From an uncultured beta proteobacterium (GTDB lineage Bacteria; Pseudomonadota; Gammaproteobacteria; Burkholderiales; Burkholderiaceae_C): a DNA stretch of 37,867 nt. The notes under the pieces were generated by a model. That model was not told the origin of the DNA, did not search any database, and worked only from the letters and a program-made list of their open reading frames with translations. A program made the translations under genes and the position numbers. The stretch covers positions 1 through 37,867 of the forward strand of contig CAIYDK010000509.1 in NCBI GenBank assembly GCA_903924955.1, given 5' to 3'. Of the stretch, positions 7,546 to 16,513 are shown piece by piece; position 1 is the first letter of the stretch; each line of letters opens with the position of its first letter.

Positions 7546-10500
7546 ATGAATAGACTCAATCCTCCCCAAAGAGCGACTGAAGTGCTGCGCCTCTTGGGCG
7601 TGGCTCTTTTTTATGGGCTGATCGCGCTACTGGTCAATCATTATTTTTCGATCAGTGGACGCGCCAGTGTGTTCTACCTGGCTAGCGGTCTGGCGCTGGC
7701 GGCCGTGCTGATAGGCGGGCCGCGCTACTTTTGGGCGGTGTTTTTGGGTTCGCTGGTCAATAGCCTGGTGGGCGGCGTGGAGTGGTGGGGTGCAACCGGC
7801 GCGGCCCTGGGCAGCGCCCTGGCGGCGTTGGCGGGGGCATGGCTGATTCGCCGCAATGGCAAATTCAACGCCGATCTGCCATCCTTGCGTAATGTGTGGG
7901 CCGTGGTCAGCTGGGGTGGGGCAGTGGCTTGCACCATCAGCGCCACCGCCGGAAGCACCACCTTGCTGCTGCGTGGTGTGCTGGGTTTGGATGATTTTGT
8001 TCAAAACCTGGTTTATTGGTGGATGGGTGATGTATTTGGCGTGGTGGTGCTGACGCCGCTACTGCTGGTGTGGTGGTCGGTGGCCAGCCAGAAACACCCT
8101 CTGCCATCCGTACGACAAGTGGCCGAAGCGGCACTGATTTTTGCAACGACCGCCCTTGTGGGTACCGTGATTTTTCTGGACTGGGGTCACGATGGACTAC
8201 CCATGGTGGTCCATCTCGCGGTGGATGAGGTTGCGCAGGGCTACTGGATGTTTTTGTTTGTCGCCTGGACTGCGCTTCGCCTGGGCCAGCGGGGCACTTC
8301 ACTGGTGCTGCTGCTGATAGCCTGCATGGGCGCAGCAGGGGTCGTGCAGGGCACGGGGTTCTTCCGCAACAGCGTGTCGCTCTCGGACATGACGGGCTAT
8401 TGGTTCTTTAATCTGATTCTCTCCATGGTGGGGTTGTCTTTGGCCACCTATGTCACGGCCAGCAGAAAGGCGTTGGAGCGACTGGCTCGCAGCGAGGCCC
8501 GGATCAGTCTGCAATACACCAACGCGTTGGCCGCGCTCGATCATCACGCCATTGTGGCCACAGCCGATGTGCAGGGGCGCATTCTGTCGGTCAACGAGAA
8601 GTTTTGCCAGATCAGCGGCTACACGCGCGAGGAGTTGCTTGGGCAAGACCACAGCAAGCTCAACTCGGGCATCCACACCAAGGGTTTTTTCAAGGAGATG
8701 TACCTTACATTGGCCAGCGGAGAGTCTTGGCATGCTGAGGTGTGCAACCGCGCCAAAGACGGTCAGTTGTACTGGGTGCAGTCAACCATCTCCCCTTTCA
8801 TGGGCAAGGATGGAAAACCCACCATGTATGTGGCCATCCACACCGACATTACCGGGCGCAAGCGTATCGAGCTGCAATTTCAGCAGAGCCAGGAGCGTTT
8901 GCTAGTGGCCACGCGATCGGGCGGTATTGGCATTTGGGATTGGAACCTGCAGACCAATGAGTTGATCTGGGACGACATGATGCTGGTCCTCTACGGCCTG
9001 CAGCGCGAAGGCTTTTCGGGTGCCATTGATGCCTGGCAGGTCGGAATCCACCAGGATGATCTGGAAGCGCAGTTGGTCAATACACAAAACGCCATCGCGG
9101 GCACCCATGTGTTTGACACCGAGTTCAGGGTCGTGCACCCCGATGGCAGCATTCGTCACCTGAAGGCCAACGCTGACGTGGTCCGCGACTCCCAAGGCAC
9201 CGCCCTGCGCATGGTGGGCGTTAGTTGGGACATCACCGAGACAAGAAAACAGGACGCTGAACTTGCCAACTACCGCAGCAACCTGGAGCAGTTGGTCGCC
9301 AAAAAGACTGCCGAGGTGCAGGGTAGTGCTGATGCCGTCAAGCACGCGCTGTTTGAGTTGAAGCAGCAACGGCAAGTGATTGATCAGCACGCTATCGTCA
9401 CCCTGTGTGGCCTGGACGGGCGCATTACCTATGGCAACCCCAAGTTCACCGAGGTGAGCGGCTACACGCAAGACGAATTTTTGGGCCAGGACCACAAACT
9501 GGTCAACTCGGATCATCATCCGAGGGGCTTCTTTAAGGATATGTACGACACCATCAATATGGGTGGCGTGTGGCGCAGTGAAGTATGCAATCGCACCAAG
9601 GACGGCAGCCTGTACTGGGTGGACAGCACGGTGGCGGCGTTCATGGGTGAAGACGGCAAACCGCGCGAATACATTGCGGTTCGCACGGACATCACGGAGC
9701 GCAAGCGCTCCGAACACTTCGAAGTAATGCGAAGCCAGACCATGGAGCAGCTGGCTGCAGATGCGCCGCTGACCCAGGTTCTCCAGGACATTGCGCACCA
9801 TGTTGAGAGCATCAGCCCCATGCTGATTTGCAGCATCATGCTGCTCACCGAGGACGGCACTCACCTGCGCCTGGGCGCCGCACCCAGCCTGCCGGATTTT
9901 TATAACGAGGCCATCGAGAACATTGCCATTGGCCAGGGCGTAGCGTCGTGCGGTACGGCGGCCTTCACCGGCCGGCCGGTATTGGTGAACGACATTGCCA
10001 GCCACCCGTATTGGGAAAAGTACCGGGACCTGGCGGCGCGCGCCGGTCTGGGCGCCTGTTGGTCAGAGCCGGTTATCGCCATGGACGGAAAAATACTTGG
10101 CACGTTTGCCATTTATCACCGCAGTGCTCACACGCCCCAACCGGCCAACCTGGTTTTCATCTCGCTGTGCTCGCAACTGGTCGGCAGTGCGATCGAACAG
10201 CGGCGCGCCAGCACCGAGCGCAAACAAGCCGAAGAAGCCGCCCACGCCGCCAACCGCAGCAAATCGGAGTTTCTGGCCAACATGAGCCACGAGATTCGCA
10301 CGCCCATGAACGGCGTGATTGGCATGGTCGACATCCTGCAGCAAACCTCCTTGTTGCCCGAGCAGGCGCGCATGTTGGAGACCATCCATGGCTCGTCCAT
10401 GGCATTGCTGAGCATACTGAACGACATTCTGGACTTCTCCAAGATCGAGGCCGGCAAGCTCGAAGTCGAAAACATCCCAACCCATTTGCGCGAGGTCACC

Positions 10501-12351
10501 GAAGGCGTGGCGCAGTTGATGCTCAACGTAGCGGGCAGCAAAGACGCCCAAATCTCCCTGTTTGTCGACCCGGCTTTGCCCGTCTGGGTGATGTCTGACC
10601 CCACGCGCCTGCGCCAGGTGCTGTTTAACTTGCTGGGCAATGCACTCAAGTTCATCCCCAAGGGGGTGGGCCGGGCGATGCTGCATGTGCACCCCATGGT
10701 GCGACCTGACGGCGTGGACTGTGTGCAGTTCTCTGTCATCGACAACGGCATTGGCATGAGCCCCAAGGTGGTGGCAAAGCTGTTTCAACCCTTTACGCAG
10801 GCCGATGCCACGACTGCACGCAAGTTCGGCGGCACTGGCCTGGGCCTGTCGATCACGCAGCGGCTGGTGGAGATGATGGACGGGCGTATCAGCGTAACCA
10901 GCACCCCCGGTGTGGGTTCGGAATTTATGGTCGAGTTCCCGTTGCGGGCAGCCATTGCACCGAGTGGCCGCGCACCCAGCAGGACGCCCGACCTGAGCGG
11001 CCTGCGCGTGCTGGCGGTCACCCCGCTGGCAGCCTGCTCGACCTTGTTTCAGGTGTACCTGGGAGCCGCCGGTGCGCAGGTTCGCGTCGTGCCTGACCTG
11101 AGCACGGCGCGTGCCGAACTGGCCGGTATGGCTAACATCGCGCACACCGCGCAACAGCCTGGCGACATTGTGTTGCTGCTAGACCTGGATGAAGCGGGTG
11201 ACGAAGCCGATGCTCCACCCGCCGACCCAAGCGCAACTGACACTCCCTTGCCCGCCGGCGTGCGGGTGGTGCGGCTGGTGAACCGCGCCGACCACCAGGA
11301 GCCAGTGCCCGAAAGCCAGGTCCTTGAAATCCGGGTGCTCGCACGCCCCCTGTTGCACCACGACCTGATTCACGCTGTAGCCGTGGCTGGTGGGCGTGTG
11401 CGCGAGACCGATACCGTCCAGACCATCGAGAGGCGTCGCACTCCAAGGTTCAAGGCCCCCAGCGTGCAAGTAGCCGCGCAAACGGGCTGCCTGATTTTGA
11501 TTGCCGAAGACAACGAGACCAACCGCGATGTGATGCGCGAGCAACTGCGCCTGCTGGGCTACGCCTGTGAGATGGCCAACGACGGCGCGCTGGCCTTGCA
11601 GATGTGGCGGGACGGTCTAGCGGCGCGTGATGGCCAGGCGGACCGCTATGCCCTGCTGTTGACCGACTGCCATATGCCCAATATGGACGGTTTTGAGTTG
11701 ACCGAGGCGATTCGCACAACGCAGGCCGCGCTGGCGCACCTGCCCATCATCGCCATCACCGCCAACGCCATGCAAGGTGAAGCCCAGCGCTGTCGCGCGC
11801 GTGGCATGGATGACTATTTGTCCAAGCCTCTGCGCTTGAACGAGCTCGGCCCCATGCTGGCCAAGTGGATGCCCGAGGCCGTGCCCGTCATGGTGCAGCC
11901 GGACTCCGAGTACCCCGAACCCTTGCCCGTTCAAGCCGCGCTGATTCAGGGGCTCGACTCGGCTGGGGGCGATGACACCCGTGCCGTCTGGAACCAGGGC
12001 ACCCTGAATGATCTGGTGGGCGACAACCCGGTCATGCACAAGCGCCTGCTCGAAAAGTTCATGGTCAATGCCAAAGAGCAGTTGACCAGCATAGCCACCA
12101 GCACCGCCGCAGGCAAACTGAGTGAGGCCGCAGGCGTTGCCCACACGCTCAAGTCAGCCGCGCGCAGCGTGGGCGCACTGGCCCTGGGAGAACAGTGTCA
12201 GGCCATCGAGACCGCAGGCAACGCCGGCGATGCTGCCACTTGCACCGCTCTGGCGCCGGGCCTGACAGCGGCCTTTGCAGCCGCGGCACTGGCCATTAAC
12301 AGCCATTTGGCGCCACAGAGCGTTGGCATCCAGGAGAGTACTGTCACATGA
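7546..12351 (+). CDS. MASE1-PAS-PAS-PAS-GAF hybrid histidine kinase with REC and Hpt domains
   Basis: Very large membrane sensor kinase of 1601 residues. Residues about 10-310 are a MASE1-type multi-helix membrane domain. PAS domains lie at about 322-445, 448-570 and 606-725; the first and third are near copies (ISGYTREELLGQDH / VSGYTQDEFLGQDH). A GAF domain spans about 726-885. HisKA has the phosphoacceptor His915 in MSHEIRTPMNG, and HATPase follows at about 1015-1130 with NLLGNALKF, DNGIGM and GGTGLGLSI boxes. A degenerate receiver-like segment (about 1150-1270) precedes a canonical receiver with Asp1374 in LLTDCHMPNMDGF, and a C-terminal Hpt domain with His1533 in AHTLKSAARSVGA. This layout supports an internal His-Asp-His relay with output to a separate receiver, probably one of the two encoded nearby. 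It overlaps the HDOD gene by ATGA. Confidence 0.93.
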   Translation: MNRLNPPQRATEVLRLLGVALFYGLIALLVNHYFSISGRASVFYLASGLALAAVLIGGPRYFWAVFLGSLVNSLVGGVEWWGATGAALGSALAALAGAWLIRRNGKFNADLPSLRNVWAVVSWGGAVACTISATAGSTTLLLRGVLGLDDFVQNLVYWWMGDVFGVVVLTPLLLVWWSVASQKHPLPSVRQVAEAALIFATTALVGTVIFLDWGHDGLPMVVHLAVDEVAQGYWMFLFVAWTALRLGQRGTSLVLLLIACMGAAGVVQGTGFFRNSVSLSDMTGYWFFNLILSMVGLSLATYVTASRKALERLARSEARISLQYTNALAALDHHAIVATADVQGRILSVNEKFCQISGYTREELLGQDHSKLNSGIHTKGFFKEMYLTLASGESWHAEVCNRAKDGQLYWVQSTISPFMGKDGKPTMYVAIHTDITGRKRIELQFQQSQERLLVATRSGGIGIWDWNLQTNELIWDDMMLVLYGLQREGFSGAIDAWQVGIHQDDLEAQLVNTQNAIAGTHVFDTEFRVVHPDGSIRHLKANADVVRDSQGTALRMVGVSWDITETRKQDAELANYRSNLEQLVAKKTAEVQGSADAVKHALFELKQQRQVIDQHAIVTLCGLDGRITYGNPKFTEVSGYTQDEFLGQDHKLVNSDHHPRGFFKDMYDTINMGGVWRSEVCNRTKDGSLYWVDSTVAAFMGEDGKPREYIAVRTDITERKRSEHFEVMRSQTMEQLAADAPLTQVLQDIAHHVESISPMLICSIMLLTEDGTHLRLGAAPSLPDFYNEAIENIAIGQGVASCGTAAFTGRPVLVNDIASHPYWEKYRDLAARAGLGACWSEPVIAMDGKILGTFAIYHRSAHTPQPANLVFISLCSQLVGSAIEQRRASTERKQAEEAAHAANRSKSEFLANMSHEIRTPMNGVIGMVDILQQTSLLPEQARMLETIHGSSMALLSILNDILDFSKIEAGKLEVENIPTHLREVTEGVAQLMLNVAGSKDAQISLFVDPALPVWVMSDPTRLRQVLFNLLGNALKFIPKGVGRAMLHVHPMVRPDGVDCVQFSVIDNGIGMSPKVVAKLFQPFTQADATTARKFGGTGLGLSITQRLVEMMDGRISVTSTPGVGSEFMVEFPLRAAIAPSGRAPSRTPDLSGLRVLAVTPLAACSTLFQVYLGAAGAQVRVVPDLSTARAELAGMANIAHTAQQPGDIVLLLDLDEAGDEADAPPADPSATDTPLPAGVRVVRLVNRADHQEPVPESQVLEIRVLARPLLHHDLIHAVAVAGGRVRETDTVQTIERRRTPRFKAPSVQVAAQTGCLILIAEDNETNRDVMREQLRLLGYACEMANDGALALQMWRDGLAARDGQADRYALLLTDCHMPNMDGFELTEAIRTTQAALAHLPIIAITANAMQGEAQRCRARGMDDYLSKPLRLNELGPMLAKWMPEAVPVMVQPDSEYPEPLPVQAALIQGLDSAGGDDTRAVWNQGTLNDLVGDNPVMHKRLLEKFMVNAKEQLTSIATSTAAGKLSEAAGVAHTLKSAARSVGALALGEQCQAIETAGNAGDAATCTALAPGLTAAFAAAALAINSHLAPQSVGIQESTVT

Positions 12352-13175
12352 ATCTCGAAAATCTGTTTCAGCAACCCAGAGCGTTGCCGACTATTCCCAA
12401 AGTCATGCAGGAGCTGATTACCAGTTTCAACGACGAAGATGTGGCGGTCGCACGTCTGGTGGCGCTGATCTCGAGCGACCAGGTGCTCAGCGCCAATGTG
12501 CTGCGCATGGCCAACTCGGCGTATTTCGAGGTGCCCTACACGGTGGGCACCGTGACCGATGCGGTGGCCAAGCTGGGCTTTACCAATGTGCGTTCGCTGG
12601 TGATCAGTATTGGGCTGACGGGTAGCTTCAAAAGTATTCCCGGTATCGATGCGCGACAGTTCTGGCGGCACAGTCTGCACACGGCAGTGGTCTCTCGGCA
12701 CTTGGGCGCACAAGTGGCCATCAAGCCAGATCTGGCGTTTACCGTGGGTCTGATGCACGCCATTGGCGAACTGGTGATGCACCTGGGCATGCCTCAGGAG
12801 ATGCAGGCAGTCGATGCCGCGCAGCGCCTGCTGGATCCCAACCGTCTGGCCACCGAGCAGGCTACCTTTGGCTACACGCACGCTGACGTGGGAGCTGAGT
12901 TGGCGCGCCGGTGGAAGTTTCCGACCCAGTTCTCAAAGGCCATTGCCGGCGCGGCCAACCCGCTGGCACAGACGGACTTTGATCCGCTGGCAGCCCTGGT
13001 GAATATTGCCGCCTGGCGCTCCCGGTCTCAGGAAAACCAGCTCAGCCCCCAAGAGCTGGAGGCTGACTGGTCGAGCAAGCTGGCCGCCAAAATTCCGTTG
13101 TCGCGCAATGCCGTGCTGCAAGACCTGCCGAGTCTGGAGGTGCTGAGTCAGGGGCTGGAGAGTTTGCTGGCCTGA
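12348..13175 (+). CDS. HDOD domain protein
   Basis: Protein of 275 residues formed by one HDOD domain: PTIPKVMQELI, then ISSDQVLSANVLRMANSAYF, then VTDAVAKLGFTNVRSLVIS, and HSLHTAVVSRHLG. HDOD proteins are related to HD phosphohydrolases but usually lack the metal-binding His-Asp pair; they act as adaptors in signalling, often beside c-di-GMP and chemotaxis proteins. There is no additional GGDEF, EAL or kinase domain. The ATG overlaps the kinase stop codon (ATGA), so the two are translationally coupled and probably act together. The gene ends six bases before the convergent nasA stop, with no terminator between. Confidence 0.9.
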   Translation: MNLENLFQQPRALPTIPKVMQELITSFNDEDVAVARLVALISSDQVLSANVLRMANSAYFEVPYTVGTVTDAVAKLGFTNVRSLVISIGLTGSFKSIPGIDARQFWRHSLHTAVVSRHLGAQVAIKPDLAFTVGLMHAIGELVMHLGMPQEMQAVDAAQRLLDPNRLATEQATFGYTHADVGAELARRWKFPTQFSKAIAGAANPLAQTDFDPLAALVNIAAWRSRSQENQLSPQELEADWSSKLAAKIPLSRNAVLQDLPSLEVLSQGLESLLA

Positions 13176-13181
13176 TCTGGC

Positions 13182-16019
13182 CTACGAATTCAAAGTGGCA
13201 TCTCGCTGGCTTGCCGGAATTGACACCCGTACCATGTTCTTGACTTCGGGCAGGCAGGAGCCGCAGTTGGTGCCGCACTGAAGCGCAGCCTGTAATTGCA
13301 CCAGGCGCTGATCCTCATTGCCTTTGCAGTTGACCAGTTGTGTGGCGATGGCGCTCTCGGTCACGTTGAAGCAGGTGCAAATCTGTTTGCCGCGCGATTG
13401 CACGGCCGCCGGGGGCTTGGCACTTGGCGCGAGCAGCATGCGGCCAAAGGCCTGAGCGGGGAGTTCGTCCTGCAGCAGGGTTTTGATCCAGCTCTGGGCG
13501 CTGGTGTCGCCGGCCAGCACAAAGGCGTTGAGGCGACGTTCACCCGCCGCGTCGGCTGGCAACAACTGTATGGCGCGGCGTTGGCCGCGCTTTTTGTCGG
13601 CATAGCGCAGCACATCAATGCCGCCCAGACCCAGCACACGTTCAATGGTGGCAAGGACGTTGTCGGGTGGCGCTTCATAGGCGGCAGCGCGAAACAGGAG
13701 GCCACTGCGCTCGCGGCCAAATGGCGTGCAACTGGCAAACGAAAATAGCGCCATCAGTTCCTTGAGCTTGGCGCGCGCCTGCAGGGCCGCCTCGTCGGGC
13801 AACCAGGCCACGGCCAACAGCGACCAGGGCAGCTCGGCCTTGAGCACCTTGATGGCGGCGTGTTTGAACTCGGGCTGCTTGGAGGTGGGGCAAAAGGCCG
13901 GGCTGGTTAGCGCATTCACCCCCGACAGGCGCTCGCCAATGCTGCTGGAGCCACTTAGAAACTCTTCGCCCCAGTGCATGGCCATGAAGGTTTGTTGTGG
14001 AGCCATTGTGGCGCTGCCCAGTACGGGTACAACGATGGAGCCTCGTTTGCTGGTGACGTGCACGAGGTCGCCATCCAGCAGGCCCTGGCGGGTCATGTCC
14101 TGACGGTTCATCTCGATGGATGGCTCGCCCACATGGCCGAAAAGTCGACCCAGTGTGCCGGTACGGCTCATGCCGTGCCACTGGTCGCGCAGTCGCCCGG
14201 TGTTGAGTGAGAACGGGTAGCGCGTCTCACGCGGCTCGGCCACTGGCTTGTAGACCGTATCGGCAAATTTTGCCCTGCCATCTGCGGAGGGAAAAATGCC
14301 GTCTGCATAGAGCCGCTGCAATCCCGCTGTCTGTCCTTCGGCAAGCGGCCATTGCTGTGGGGCTTGGTCGAGCATGGCGTAGGACATGCCGGTGATGTCG
14401 AGGTCACGGCCCCGCGTGGATTCGCGGTGCTCGTTCCAGATGGACTCGGGGCTGGTGTAGGGGAATATCGGTTTACCGTGGCCCATTCCAATAGCCTCAA
14501 GGCAGCGTGCGAAGTCGATGGCTATTTTCCAGTCGTGACGCGGTCCATTTTCACGCTGCCCGGGGGGTGCGACCGCGGCCCGCACCCGAGAAATCCGGCG
14601 CTCGCTATTGGTAACGGTGCCTTCTTTTTCGCCCCAGGTGGTGGCAGGCAGCAGCAGGTCGGCGTAACGGCAGGTGGCGGTGTTGTTAAAGGCTTCCTGC
14701 ACCACCACGAACTCGGCGCGCTCCAGCGCACGGCGCACGGTGGCCTGGTCGGGCATGCTTTGGGCCGGATTGGTGCATGCAATCCACAGGGCTTTGATCT
14801 CGCCGTCGGCGGCAGCCTGGAACATCTCTATGGCGGTCTTGCCGGGTTTTTCTGGCACCGAAGGGACACCCCACAGTGCGGCAACTTCAGCGCGATGCTT
14901 TGGGTTGCCCAGGTCACGATGCGCGGACAACAGATTGGCCAGTCCACCCACTTCGCGCCCGCCCATCGCATTGGGCTGGCCGGTCAGGGAAAACGGGCCG
15001 GCCCCGGGCTTTCCGATCTGGCCGGTAGCCAGGTGCAGGTTGATGAGGGCTGCGTTCTTGGCCGTGCCACTGCTGGACTGGTTGAGGCCCTGGCAGTACA
15101 GGCTGAGCGTGGGTGTGCGCGCCGAGCCATTCAGGTGCTGCATACCGGCAAACAGGCGGGTCGCCTTGAGTAGGGCATCCTTGGTGATTCCGCAGGCCTG
15201 TGCCACCACAAATGGGTTGTAGTCGAGCACCGTGTTTTTGAGCGCTTTAAAGTCGTTCGTGTGGTTGGCGATAAAGGCCTCATCCAGCCAGCCTTCCCAG
15301 GCCATGATGTGCAGCATGCCGTTGAAGAGCATCACGTCGGTGCCTGGCTGAATGGCCAGATGCACATCGGCGATGCCGGCCGTGTCGGTGGTGCGCGGGT
15401 CAACCACCACCACGCGCAGGTTGGGGTTGGACTTTTTTGCATCTTCGATCCGGCGAAACAAAATGGGGTGCGCAAACGCGGTGTTGGAGCCTGCGATGAA
15501 GATGCACTGCGCGTGGTTGATATCGTCATAGCAGGCCGGTGGCGCGTCGGCACCCAGAGTCTGTTTGTAGCCGGCCACGGCGCTGCTCATGCACAGGCGC
15601 GAATTCGTGTCGATGTTGTTGGTGCCAATCAGACCCTTGGCCAGCTTGTTGAAGGCGTAATAGTCTTCCGTGAGCAGCTGGCCGGAAACATAAAACCCCA
15701 CAGCGTCGGGGCCCTGGCTGCGGATGATGCGCGCAAAATTATCTGTAGCAACAGCAAGCGCGGCATCCCAAGACACCGGCTGGGGCGCCTCGCCCCGATG
15801 CAAACGTTGCAAGGGTTGCAGTAGGCGGGTTTGCTGCGTGACCGCTGTGCTGGCGGTCAGGTGCAGGGTGGCACCCTTGGTACACAGGCGGCCAAAATTG
15901 GCCGGGTGATCGGGGTCCCCTCGCACCCCGGTGATCTGGCCGCCCTCGGACTCTATGATGACGCCACAGCCCACACCGCAGTAGGGGCAGGTTGATGGGG
16001 TCTGGCGAAGTGCGGTCAT
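13182..16019 (-). CDS. nasA: Assimilatory nitrate reductase catalytic subunit
   Basis: Cytoplasmic molybdoenzyme of 945 residues reducing nitrate to nitrite. The N-terminus carries a [4Fe-4S] motif Cys11-X2-Cys14-X3-Cys18-X27-Cys46 (TCPYCGVGCGV .. LCTKG), followed by the molybdopterin oxidoreductase domain and the dinucleotide-binding domain. A C-terminal BFD-type [2Fe-2S] domain lies at about 878-930, with CTCF and CGTNCGSC supplying ligands, as in Klebsiella-type NasA. The ORF track starts at a TTG at 16037; the ATG at 16019 leads straight into the cluster motif and was preferred, although neither has a good Shine-Dalgarno. It is the last gene of the nrt-nir-nas transcript, 47 bases after nirD. 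There is no separate NasC-type electron donor subunit in the window. Confidence 0.94.
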   Translation of the reverse strand: MTALRQTPSTCPYCGVGCGVIIESEGGQITGVRGDPDHPANFGRLCTKGATLHLTASTAVTQQTRLLQPLQRLHRGEAPQPVSWDAALAVATDNFARIIRSQGPDAVGFYVSGQLLTEDYYAFNKLAKGLIGTNNIDTNSRLCMSSAVAGYKQTLGADAPPACYDDINHAQCIFIAGSNTAFAHPILFRRIEDAKKSNPNLRVVVVDPRTTDTAGIADVHLAIQPGTDVMLFNGMLHIMAWEGWLDEAFIANHTNDFKALKNTVLDYNPFVVAQACGITKDALLKATRLFAGMQHLNGSARTPTLSLYCQGLNQSSSGTAKNAALINLHLATGQIGKPGAGPFSLTGQPNAMGGREVGGLANLLSAHRDLGNPKHRAEVAALWGVPSVPEKPGKTAIEMFQAAADGEIKALWIACTNPAQSMPDQATVRRALERAEFVVVQEAFNNTATCRYADLLLPATTWGEKEGTVTNSERRISRVRAAVAPPGQRENGPRHDWKIAIDFARCLEAIGMGHGKPIFPYTSPESIWNEHRESTRGRDLDITGMSYAMLDQAPQQWPLAEGQTAGLQRLYADGIFPSADGRAKFADTVYKPVAEPRETRYPFSLNTGRLRDQWHGMSRTGTLGRLFGHVGEPSIEMNRQDMTRQGLLDGDLVHVTSKRGSIVVPVLGSATMAPQQTFMAMHWGEEFLSGSSSIGERLSGVNALTSPAFCPTSKQPEFKHAAIKVLKAELPWSLLAVAWLPDEAALQARAKLKELMALFSFASCTPFGRERSGLLFRAAAYEAPPDNVLATIERVLGLGGIDVLRYADKKRGQRRAIQLLPADAAGERRLNAFVLAGDTSAQSWIKTLLQDELPAQAFGRMLLAPSAKPPAAVQSRGKQICTCFNVTESAIATQLVNCKGNEDQRLVQLQAALQCGTNCGSCLPEVKNMVRVSIPASQRDATLNS

Positions 16020-16066
16020 GGATGGGCTTGCGTGCAAATCGGGCGTCGCTATTGGGTAGGGCGGTG

Positions 16067-16450
16067 TCAGGAAGCGGCGCAGCCGGACTTGGGTCCGGCA
16101 ACGGGGCGGGTCTGGTCAATGGCGTGGCTGGCCAGTTCTACGGTTTTGAGTGACACCTGAGCGCCTTCTACCTTGACTGCAAACTTGGGCGTGCAGCCTG
16201 CGTCGGGCGCTGCCGCCTGGCCGGTGCACAGGCCAATCGTCCAGTTGTGCAGTGGGCAGGCCACGCTGGTTCCAAACACAATGCCTTGTGACAGCGGTCC
16301 GCCCTTGTGCGGGCAGTGGTCCAGCAGAGCGAAGACTTCGTTGGCGTCGTTGCGGAACACGGCCACGTCCAAGCCTTGGGTACGGGCGACGCGGCGCGAG
16401 CCCAGTACGGGGATGTCTTCAACGTGGCAAATCGGGGTCCATTCACTCAT
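16067..16450 (-). CDS. nirD: Nitrite reductase (NADH) small subunit
   Basis: Protein of 127 residues with a Rieske fold. Complete [2Fe-2S] ligands are visible: Cys46 and His48 in CPHKGG, and Cys65 and His68 in CPLHNW. It partners NirB in reducing nitrite to ammonium. Many NirD proteins, E. coli NirD among them as I recall, lack cluster ligands, so a complete set is worth noting. The Shine-Dalgarno AAGGA lies about eight bases upstream of ATG and falls within a copy of the dispersed repeat that fills the 63-base spacer to the upstream PilJ-domain gene. It is separated from nirB by that gene, which breaks the usual nirBD adjacency. Confidence 0.92.
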   Translation of the reverse strand: MSEWTPICHVEDIPVLGSRRVARTQGLDVAVFRNDANEVFALLDHCPHKGGPLSQGIVFGTSVACPLHNWTIGLCTGQAAAPDAGCTPKFAVKVEGAQVSLKTVELASHAIDQTRPVAGPKSGCAAS

Positions 16451-16507
16451 TTTGCTATTCCTTTTGTAGCGGCATCATCAGTATTAACGGGGGCTATAGG
16501 CCCATTT
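16451..16507 (+). repeat. Dispersed short repeat, copy 4 (PilJ-protein/nirD spacer)
   Basis: Plus strand reads TTTGCTATTCCTTTTGTAGC, then GGCATCATCAGTATTAACG, then GGGGCTATAGGCCC. It has TAGC and GCTA ends as in the other copies. It fills nearly the whole spacer between two minus-strand genes; read on the minus strand, its left end supplies the AAGGA ribosome-binding site of nirD. Confidence 0.6.
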
Positions 16508-16513
16508 AGAACT

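Noticed and set aside
8902-11154. Long minus-strand ORFs (367 and 363 residues) opposite the hybrid kinase
   Set aside because: Both are complements of conserved PAS, GAF and kinase domains; no ribosome-binding sites or recognisable domains.
15725-15775. Possible seventh copy of the dispersed repeat (TGTAGCAACAGCAAGCGC)
   Set aside because: Matches only in part and encodes the conserved WDAALAVATDNF stretch of NasA, so protein conservation explains it.
16020-16037. Longer nasA start at TTG 16037
   Set aside because: The ATG at 16019 directly precedes the conserved cluster motif and the extra six residues show no family similarity.
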